From positions 1 through 5,697 of the forward strand of contig WFOZ01000154.1 in NCBI GenBank assembly GCA_015487825.1: a stretch of 5,697 bases of DNA, given 5' to 3'. The notes under the pieces are model-generated. The model had not been told where the DNA came from, ran no database searches, and saw only the letters and a program-made list of their open reading frames with translations. Positions 1-4,877 of this stretch are shown here, piece by piece. This DNA is from Planctomycetaceae bacterium. GTDB lineage: Bacteria; Planctomycetota; Planctomycetia; Planctomycetales; Planctomycetaceae. Each line of letters opens with the position of its first letter. The first letter of the stretch is position 1. A program made the position numbers and the translations under genes.

Positions 1-52
1 AAATAGTAGATTGAATTTTAATACTTTATAGACGATGCAGGAAGTTGTTTTT

Positions 53-80
53 CTCAGTGACCTCTGCGTCTCTGTGGTTA
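53..80. repeat. Short degenerate tandem repeat (CTCTGYGT-like units), likely copy of a dispersed element
   Basis: Three consecutive 8-9 nt units can be read on the plus strand: CTCAGTGAC, CTCTGCGT and CTCTGTGGT. On the minus strand they read ACCACAGAG, ACGCAGAG and GTCACTGAG. From memory, strings of this CACAGAG type occur as dispersed non-coding repeats in many environmental bacteria, including planctomycetes. That part is recalled, not tested here. The repeat lies about 35 nt beyond the stop codon of the minus-strand oxidoreductase, which is a usual place for such elements. I see no clear intrinsic terminator, RNA gene or coding potential in the rest of positions 1-114, which are AT-rich. 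Confidence 0.5.
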
Positions 81-114
81 GTTTAATTTCTTGTTTGGTT
101 CCAGCTTTGCCGGG

Positions 115-1446
115 TTAGGAATTGTCTCGGAATTGGCGATATTTTACTTTGTTGAGAATGCGATTGGCTTGTTCATCGTTGATAATGATTTCCTGTTTGG
201 GATCCCATTTTAAAGACCGTCCAACCTGAGCAGAAACATAGCCCAAGTGCCCTGGTGTGATCGAGCGGTGTGCATTTTCTGCAGGGGCGATACACGCTTT
301 TCGCGATTTGACACAATCCAGGAAATTCCTCGCATGACCGGGAGAGGCTTGAACATTCAGAGAACCTGTTTTGAAATCTTTGGCCAGCCAGCGAGCATCT
401 GAGGCTTCAAATTTTCCACGCCTCACATAAACCCAGCCTTCGTCGCCGATGATTTTAAGTCCCTGTTTATTTTTGCTGGAAATAGATCCAGTGATTCCTC
501 CCGGGTATTCGGTCAGAATTTCATACTGAAATGGTGTGTTGTATATTTCAGTATTGGGATAAATCCAGTTAACCGCTTTGACAGAAGTTGGTCCCGATAA
601 ATCGACACCTAACGCCCAGTGCGCGATATCATTGTGATGTCCAATCCAGTCCATCAAAACACCACCACCGTAGGCTCGATGTCCGCGCCACCAGCGATGA
701 AAGCGGGCCTGCATCAAAGGCAGTACTTCAGAAGGACCACACCAGAAATTGTAATCGAGATCTTTTCGGGGAATAATAATATCTGTACTTCCCATCGGTT
801 TTTCATAACCGGGAGGAAGTCCGACTTCAAACTTCTGAATTTTTCCAAGATGTCCATTTCTCACCAGGTTGACAGCCATTTGAAATTCTCGCATGGACCG
901 TTGTTGAGACCCGGTTTGAAAGACTGCTTTCTGTTTTTCTACTTCCTGATAAACAAGTTGCCCTTCCCGAAACAGATGCGTGATTGGTTTTTCGCAATAG
1001 ATATCTTTACCGTTTTTCAGTCCCTGCAGGGTACACAAGGCGTGCCAATGATCGGGAGTTGCAACCACCATCGCATCGATATCGCTCCTGCTGCAAATAT
1101 CCCGAAAATCTTTGTAGACATCAGGGCCGGAATGAATGCCACTTTTTTTCTTTCTGGCTGCATGTTTTGTGATGTACTTTCGGGCCGGTTCCCGTCCGAA
1201 TGTCTTTCCCTTTCCCCAGGGGCGATCTCGATAATGGAACCGATCCACATCGCAAATAGCAACAATTTCTGCATTGGGTTCGCGTAGAAAATCATCAATA
1301 AGATTGAAACCACGCGATCCTAACCCGATCACACCCAGACGAATTCGTTCAGAAGGTGCAGCGATAGCTTTTGATGGAGAATATGAACCGAGCAGCAGCG
1401 TACTACCAGTTCCAAGAGTTGTTTTCAGGAAAGTCCTGCGTTTCAT
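115..1446 (-). CDS. Tat-exported Gfo/Idh/MocA family NAD(P)-dependent oxidoreductase
   Basis: This 443-residue protein is a secreted sugar (or sugar-derivative) dehydrogenase of the Gfo/Idh/MocA family. The N-terminus carries a twin-arginine motif RRTFLK (residues 3-8), a hydrophobic stretch, and an AIA cleavage site near residues 27-29, so a folded protein with bound cofactor is expected in the periplasm. The Rossmann nucleotide-binding loop GLGSRG is at 41-46, TPDHWHA at 130-136, and the family-defining EKP, whose lysine contacts cofactor and substrate, at 152-154. The C-terminal substrate domain has GGGVLMDWIGHHNDIAHW (260-277) with the usual Asp/His cluster. The length is normal for planctomycete exported members. 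The start is supported by AAGGGA 8 nt upstream and by the intact Tat motif. Family members oxidise or reduce sugars, some at C3, but the substrate cannot be read from sequence. The cofactor could be tightly bound, as in glucose-fructose oxidoreductase; this is inference. Confidence 0.93.
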   Translation of the reverse strand: MKRRTFLKTTLGTGSTLLLGSYSPSKAIAAPSERIRLGVIGLGSRGFNLIDDFLREPNAEIVAICDVDRFHYRDRPWGKGKTFGREPARKYITKHAARKKKSGIHSGPDVYKDFRDICSRSDIDAMVVATPDHWHALCTLQGLKNGKDIYCEKPITHLFREGQLVYQEVEKQKAVFQTGSQQRSMREFQMAVNLVRNGHLGKIQKFEVGLPPGYEKPMGSTDIIIPRKDLDYNFWCGPSEVLPLMQARFHRWWRGHRAYGGGVLMDWIGHHNDIAHWALGVDLSGPTSVKAVNWIYPNTEIYNTPFQYEILTEYPGGITGSISSKNKQGLKIIGDEGWVYVRRGKFEASDARWLAKDFKTGSLNVQASPGHARNFLDCVKSRKACIAPAENAHRSITPGHLGYVSAQVGRSLKWDPKQEIIINDEQANRILNKVKYRQFRDNS

Positions 1447-1454
1447 AATGAGAT

Positions 1455-1460
1455 TCCCTT
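1455..1460 (-). promoter_or_regulatory. Ribosome binding site of the Gfo/Idh/MocA gene
   Basis: On the minus strand AAGGGA sits 8 nt before the ATG at 1446, a good Shine-Dalgarno match and spacing. It supports the start that keeps the whole twin-arginine signal. I could not find a convincing -35/-10 pair for this gene in the 176-nt gap upstream. Confidence 0.6.
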
Positions 1461-1496
1461 ATTTGTACGACTCGAATCGAATTAATCGGCAAAGTT

Positions 1497-1518
1497 TTCC
1501 TGATAGAGATTACAGGAA
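1497..1518. repeat. Inverted repeat TTCCTG-N10-CAGGAA
   Basis: A perfect 6-bp inverted repeat (1497-1502 with 1513-1518, 10-nt spacer) lies about 50 nt upstream of the oxidoreductase start and 25 nt before the -35 box of the tRNA promoter. The arm-to-arm geometry, about 16 nt centre to centre, is only roughly that of a dimeric regulator site. It could be an operator for the minus-strand gene or a chance match; no regulator gene is nearby to help. Confidence 0.25.
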
Positions 1519-1542
1519 GTTGTGAACATTACCCTGATTTGC

Positions 1543-1570
1543 TTGTCAACATTGTCGATGACGATATACT
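1543..1570 (+). promoter_or_regulatory. Sigma70-type promoter for tRNA-Leu
   Basis: TTGTCA (1543-1548) and TATACT (1565-1570) are separated by 16 nt and each differs from consensus at one position. Transcription would start near 1577, leaving a leader of about 46 nt before the tRNA at 1623. Strong near-consensus boxes fit a stable RNA gene. Confidence 0.65.
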
Positions 1571-1622
1571 ACAACCCTGTCCTTGCTGGAAAGCGTACCT
1601 TGAACATTTTCCACAAAACGCC

Positions 1623-1707
1623 GCGGGCGTGGCGGAACTGGCAGACGCGCACGGTTCAGGTCCGTGTTCCTGTTATGGGAGTGGAGGTTCGAATCCTCTC
1701 GCCCGCA
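1623..1707 (+). tRNA. tRNA-Leu (anticodon CAG)
   Basis: A complete class II tRNA folds by eye. The acceptor stem pairs GCGGGCG (1623-1629) with CGCCCGC (1700-1706), with discriminator A at 1707. The D stem is GCG/CGC (1632-1634 with 1646-1648). The anticodon stem CACGG/CCGTG (1650-1654 with 1662-1666) encloses loop TTCAGGT, giving anticodon CAG at 1657-1659, which reads CUG leucine codons. The variable arm (1667-1682) forms a short stem of TCC/GGA plus a T-G pair, as expected for tRNA-Leu. The T stem is GGAGG/CCTCT around loop TTCGAAT (1688-1694). The 3' CCA is not encoded (CTG follows), so it must be added by nucleotidyltransferase. The gene has its own promoter and terminator. Confidence 0.97.
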
Positions 1708-1710
1708 CTG

Positions 1711-1748
1711 AAAGCCAAACTCGGTTAGTCACCGAGTTTGGCTTTTTT
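1711..1748 (+). terminator. Intrinsic terminator of the tRNA-Leu unit
   Basis: A perfect 15-bp stem pairs 1711-1725 with 1731-1745 around a 5-nt loop (TAGTC). A run of six T residues covers 1743-1748, overlapping the last stem pairs. It begins 4 nt after the tRNA. The convergent minus-strand gene stops 15 nt further on, at 1764. Read on the minus strand, the same hairpin is followed only by a short T tract inside the stem, so it is at best a weak terminator in that direction. Confidence 0.9.
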
Positions 1749-1763
1749 CATACAAGGTCCTTC

Positions 1764-3692
1764 TTACCTATCGTGAGCAAAACGGTATACACCTTTGCCA
1801 TTTGCCGTCTCGATACCGAAGTAAACTTCGCCCGACTGATCCGAACCGAATGTCATTATGGGCATTTTATTTGACGGAATTCGGTAATTCCCTTTCAGCT
1901 TCCGGCATTTGACATCGTAATCGAGCGCCCAGATTTTTCCGGTCACGAAATCGGCGTAAATATATTTCCCACGCAGTTCAGGGATCGAACCACCTCGATA
2001 GACCAGTCCACCGGTGATCGATTTGCCAACCTGATGATCGTATTCCCAGATTGGATCGACCGCATTGATAGCCGTTCCCTGGCCCCGGTTGCTGAATCCA
2101 TTGGTTCCTTCCCGTCTGTTCCATCCATAGTTGCGACCGGCATGTACAATATTAATTTCTTCCCACTGGTTTTGTCCGACATCTGCCGCCCACAGGTCTC
2201 CCGTTTTACTGTCGAAGGAAAACCTCCACAAGTTACGAAAACCGTAAGCATATATTTCCGGTTTCGCCCAGGGACTTTTGACAAACGGGTTATCAGCCGG
2301 AATCGCATACTGCTTGTCGCCTGATTTTTTGTCGATATCGATTCGCATAATGGTTCCCAGAAGCGTACTCAGGTTCTGACCGTTATCAAACGGATCGTTT
2401 CCCGAACCTCCATCACCCAATGAGACGTAGAGATAACCATCAGGGCCAAATTCAATGGTACCACCATTATGATTGGGGAACGGTTGGGCAAACTTCCAGA
2501 TCACACGTTCTGAATCCGCTTTGGCTTTATTCGGATTATTCGGATCAACCTGAAATTCAGCAAGGATTGATGTGTGAGATTCTTTAGCCGAGGTGTAATA
2601 TATATAAAGCTTTCCTGTTTTTTTGTAGTTGGGATGAAACGCCATACCGAGCAGGCCTTCTTCGTTTCCCTTTTTCCAATGTAAAACACGGTCTTTAATA
2701 TTAAGATATTCAATGGTTTTCTTCGAATTGGCTCCTTCGGGGAGAACATGAATTGTGCCAGATTGCGTCGCGATGAAGATTCGCCCGGAATCATCTCCGG
2801 TATGAGTGATGACAAGCGGACGCAGAGGAGTTGTTTTTCCGTCTTCATCAATAGCTTCCCAGTTATCCCACTGCAAATCGGGGAAAGCAAGGACAGGTTT
2901 CAGGGCAAGCGTGCTGTCACTCGGATCGGGTACTGAATACTCCTCAGGAAGTTCCCGGACTTTAATATTTCGATAAGAAACGAAATCTCCATGATCCTGC
3001 AGGCAGATGTGGCCTTTTTTCGGTTTGCCAAAGTTCTTGAATTTTGCAAATTTACTGGCAGCAACCCGCTTATTCCAATCATCACTTCCTTTTTGAAATC
3101 GGTAATAACTGACACCATTCACCATCACTTCACTTTGGTTTGGTGTCTGCTTGAGATAAATATGATTCCATTGACCGGCGGGATAGCAGGCATCGAGTTC
3201 TCTTTCTGCGTCCAGACCAGCTTTGGCTTCCAGATTTTTCATCCAACCGGGGCGCCCGGGGCTATATAGCTGATACAACCAGCCAGCTTTTTGCGGATCG
3301 TGTCCGTTAATATTATCGTTAATTTGAATTTCAGGACCTGTTTGCCAGGGACGAGCTTCTTCTTCGGTTACGTGGAACATGATTCCGGAGTTTCCACCGG
3401 GCGAAATTCGAAATTCGATCGAAAGCTCAAAGCCTTCAAACTGTTCCTCGGAAATAATATCTCCTGCGCCCTTTTGGGCTCGACTCAACACTCCATTTTC
3501 CACAACCCAACCATCGCTGATAGAATCTTTTTTATAGTTCCGCCAGCCTTTGGTTGTCTTGCCATCAAATAACAGACGCCAACCGGAACGACGATCCGAT
3601 TCCGAAAGTTGATTCAGGTTATCCCCTGCTCGAAGAATCTGCGATCCTCCACAAAACAATAGTGCAGCAATAATTGCATAGCGTAACTTCAT
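1764..3692 (-). CDS. Exported fusion: DUF1080 (3-keto-disaccharide hydrolase) domain plus PQQ-type glucose/sorbosone dehydrogenase propeller
   Basis: This 642-residue secreted protein has two domains. A Sec-type signal peptide covers about residues 1-22, with cleavage near LRA-GD; the Cys at 14 lacks a proper lipobox. Residues about 35-248 form a DUF1080 concanavalin-like domain: LFDGKTTKGW (41-50), GNSGIMFHV (100-108), GPEIQIND (119-126) and LQDHGDFVSYRNIKV (231-245). Characterised relatives act on 3-keto-glycosides. Residues about 285-640 are a GSDH six-bladed propeller: EEGLLGMAFHPNY (344-356), NHNGG (407-411) with the likely catalytic base His408, LGDGGSGNDP (425-434), YAYGFRNLWRF (481-491) with the probable PQQ contacts Arg486 and Asn487, and WAADVGQNQWEEIN (501-514). 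The motifs suggest a PQQ-dependent aldose dehydrogenase, but many planctomycete propellers are uncharacterised and activity is inferred. GAGAGG lies 5 nt before the start. No frameshift is seen. Confidence 0.92.
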   Translation of the reverse strand: MKLRYAIIAALLFCGGSQILRAGDNLNQLSESDRRSGWRLLFDGKTTKGWRNYKKDSISDGWVVENGVLSRAQKGAGDIISEEQFEGFELSIEFRISPGGNSGIMFHVTEEEARPWQTGPEIQINDNINGHDPQKAGWLYQLYSPGRPGWMKNLEAKAGLDAERELDACYPAGQWNHIYLKQTPNQSEVMVNGVSYYRFQKGSDDWNKRVAASKFAKFKNFGKPKKGHICLQDHGDFVSYRNIKVRELPEEYSVPDPSDSTLALKPVLAFPDLQWDNWEAIDEDGKTTPLRPLVITHTGDDSGRIFIATQSGTIHVLPEGANSKKTIEYLNIKDRVLHWKKGNEEGLLGMAFHPNYKKTGKLYIYYTSAKESHTSILAEFQVDPNNPNKAKADSERVIWKFAQPFPNHNGGTIEFGPDGYLYVSLGDGGSGNDPFDNGQNLSTLLGTIMRIDIDKKSGDKQYAIPADNPFVKSPWAKPEIYAYGFRNLWRFSFDSKTGDLWAADVGQNQWEEINIVHAGRNYGWNRREGTNGFSNRGQGTAINAVDPIWEYDHQVGKSITGGLVYRGGSIPELRGKYIYADFVTGKIWALDYDVKCRKLKGNYRIPSNKMPIMTFGSDQSGEVYFGIETANGKGVYRFAHDR

Positions 3693-3697
3693 GAGTG

Positions 3698-3703
3698 CCT
3701 CTC
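3698..3703 (-). promoter_or_regulatory. Ribosome binding site of the DUF1080-GSDH gene
   Basis: On the minus strand GAGAGG is 5 nt before the ATG at 3692. It is a partial Shine-Dalgarno match at short spacing. It supports the start that gives a full signal peptide. A possible minus-strand -10 (TAGAAT, complement of 3732-3737) lies upstream, but without a credible -35 box. Confidence 0.4.
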
Positions 3704-3780
3704 AGTTTGAATTTCAGTTGATAATGTCCGGATTCTATCGCAATCAATTTATTCTGATCATATCTTGCTCACATCAGAAA

Positions 3781-3789
3781 TGCTACAAT
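3781..3789 (+). promoter_or_regulatory. Candidate extended -10 promoter for kdsB-pyrG
   Basis: TGCTACAAT matches an extended -10 element: TG, one base, then TACAAT with one mismatch to TATAAT. The nearest -35-like box, TTGCTC at 3765-3770, is only 13 nt away, which is too close, so recognition would depend on the extended -10. Transcription would start near 3796, giving a leader of roughly 190 nt ahead of the kdsB ATG. TATATAA at 3814-3820 is a second, weaker option. Confidence 0.45.
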
Positions 3790-3792
3790 ACG

Positions 3793-3834
3793 GCAGTTAA
3801 TCGTCTGAACTCCTATATAACTGCAAGCGATTAA
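3793..3834 (+). repeat. Two overlapping, mutually exclusive inverted repeats in the kdsB leader
   Basis: GCAGTTA (3793-3799) is the exact reverse complement of TAACTGC (3818-3824). TTAATCG (3797-3803) is the exact reverse complement of CGATTAA (3828-3834). The left arms share TTA, so both stems cannot form fully at once. They sit at and just after the predicted transcription start, where they could act as operator DNA or as 5' leader RNA structure. No T tract follows, so this is not a simple terminator. Confidence 0.4.
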
Positions 3835-3932
3835 GACACAATTGTGTGGAGTGCATCAAGACACGGCAAATTGTATTGTCCGTATATGAGTGCAGTATTA
3901 CGGAAGAATCTGACTCGAATTGTGTTGTTGTT

Positions 3933-3964
3933 ACGAATCGTTATATAGATTCGTTAATCGAATC
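3933..3964 (+). repeat. Triple CGAATC inverted-repeat cluster just upstream of kdsB
   Basis: ACGAATC (3933-3939) pairs with GATTCGT (3948-3954) across 8 nt. GATTCG (3948-3953) can instead pair with CGAATC (3959-3964) across 5 nt. The middle arm is therefore shared between two alternative hairpins. The cluster ends 19 nt before the kdsB ATG at 3984, close enough for the second hairpin to affect ribosome loading. There is no clear Shine-Dalgarno site between the cluster and the ATG. Confidence 0.4.
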
Positions 3965-3983
3965 ATTTCAAAGAAATCTGACA

Positions 3984-4742
3984 ATGTACGTCATTGGCAT
4001 CATACCCGCCCGATTGGCTTCAACCCGGTTGCCTCGCAAGCTGCTACTGAATGAAACCGGTAAAACGCTACTCCAGCATACATGGGAAGCTGCTCAAAAA
4101 GCAAAGTCGCTTGATCGTCTTATCATCGCAACTGATGATGAAGAAATTGAATCGGTTTCAAAGTCATTCGGGGCAGAAGTTGTGATGACGGGCGATTGTT
4201 CCAACGGAACCGAACGCGTCGCAGAGGCGATTGATAATTTGAACCTCTCGGCTGATATCATCGTTAATATCCAGGGAGACGAGCCGGAAATTGATCCGCA
4301 GCAAATAGATTTATGTGTGCAATCACTAAGCGATCATCCTGAATGTGAAATGTCCACTCTGGCAAATCCACTTCATGATGCTGCACACGTTAACGATCCA
4401 GCCTGTGTGAAAGTTGTGTTGGCTAATAATGGAAATGCACTCTATTTCAGCCGTTCGCCACTACCTCATTCGCGAGACCGTAGTCCGGAAGATTGGCTTA
4501 CTGATACTGAGTCCATTCAATCCAGCCCCTGGCTACAACATATCGGACTTTATGCATATCGAGAGCCGTTCTTAAAAGCGTTTGTCAATATGCCTGTTTC
4601 GGTGCTTGAAAATATTGAAAAGCTGGAACAATTGCGTGCATTACAAGCAGGAGCACAAATTCATGTTTCGGTGGTATCACACTGTTCAATTGGCATCGAC
4701 ACGCCAGAAGATTATGCTGCATTTGTAAAAAGGATGAGCTGA
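3984..4742 (+). CDS. kdsB: 3-deoxy-manno-octulosonate cytidylyltransferase (CMP-Kdo synthetase)
   Basis: KdsB activates Kdo with CTP to give CMP-Kdo and pyrophosphate in the cytoplasm, the committed step for adding Kdo to lipid A. The 252-residue product matches the usual length of about 250. Signature segments run in order: [14 protein letters not shown] (6-19) binds the nucleotide, [10 protein letters not shown] (73-82), IVNIQGDEP (93-101) with the metal-binding Asp99, CVKVVL (141-146), [15 protein letters not shown] (151-165), [10 protein letters not shown] (184-193), [12 protein letters not shown] (209-220), and GIDTPED (237-243) with the second metal-ligand Asp239. The frame stays open upstream to a GTG at 3846, but those 46 codons resemble no KdsB N-terminus, so the ATG at 3984 is chosen. 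No Shine-Dalgarno is evident, which is common in planctomycetes. It likely shares a transcript with pyrG downstream. Confidence 0.95.
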   Translation: MYVIGIIPARLASTRLPRKLLLNETGKTLLQHTWEAAQKAKSLDRLIIATDDEEIESVSKSFGAEVVMTGDCSNGTERVAEAIDNLNLSADIIVNIQGDEPEIDPQQIDLCVQSLSDHPECEMSTLANPLHDAAHVNDPACVKVVLANNGNALYFSRSPLPHSRDRSPEDWLTDTESIQSSPWLQHIGLYAYREPFLKAFVNMPVSVLENIEKLEQLRALQAGAQIHVSVVSHCSIGIDTPEDYAAFVKRMS

Positions 4743-4767
4743 TTGATGAATGCCTCTTGAAATACTC

Positions 4768-4821
4768 CCGGCTGATGTTAAAACCGACCTCAACAAGGTG
4801 ACCTAGAGGTTAACATCCCGG
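4768..4821 (+). other. Foldable intergenic element between kdsB and pyrG
   Basis: An outer stem pairs CCGG (4768-4771) with CCGG (4818-4821) and GATGTTAA (4774-4781) with TTAACATC (4810-4817), with CT bulged at 4772-4773. Inside lies an alternating set ACCT (4787-4790), AGGT (4796-4799), ACCT (4801-4804), AGGT (4807-4810), which offers several competing hairpins. Only three T residues follow the 3' arm, so it is not a standard intrinsic terminator. It starts 26 nt after the kdsB stop and ends 56 nt before the pyrG start. It could be a processing site, an attenuating leader or a protein-binding site. A weak -10-like GATAAT at 4841-4846 may allow separate pyrG transcription. The role is unknown. 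Confidence 0.45.
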
Positions 4822-4877
4822 TTTGCCAAAATACTTCTCCGATAATTTGATGGTTGTCAAGGACGAAAAAACAGAAA

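Noticed and set aside
619..1287. Plus-strand 222-residue ORF
   Set aside because: It is antisense to the Gfo/Idh/MocA gene, whose motifs are unambiguous, and its translation shows no recognisable domain.
1544..1549. Perfect minus-strand TTGACA as a -35 box for the oxidoreductase
   Set aside because: No -10 box is found at 16-18 nt; the best TAATGT is only 12 nt away. It overlaps the plus-strand -35 of the tRNA promoter and is probably a by-product of it.
1522..1728. Plus-strand 68-residue ORF crossing the tRNA
   Set aside because: It is a translation of the tRNA-Leu gene and its terminator. The WRNWQTRTVQVRVP-type peptide is a familiar spurious product of tRNA genes.
1623..1748. tRNA-Leu as a phage or island attachment site
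   Set aside because: No integrase gene and no direct repeat of the tRNA 3' end were seen in the window, and neighbouring genes look like native chromosome.
1539..1874. Plus-strand 111-residue ORF crossing the tRNA and the end of the DUF1080-GSDH gene
   Set aside because: It reads through the tRNA (GVAELADAHGSG-type peptide), the terminator and then antisense of a real gene, and has no domain.
3633..3692. Lipoprotein signal at the start of the DUF1080-GSDH protein
   Set aside because: Cys14 is preceded by LLF, and Phe at -1 does not fit a lipobox. A Sec signal cleaved near residue 22 fits better.
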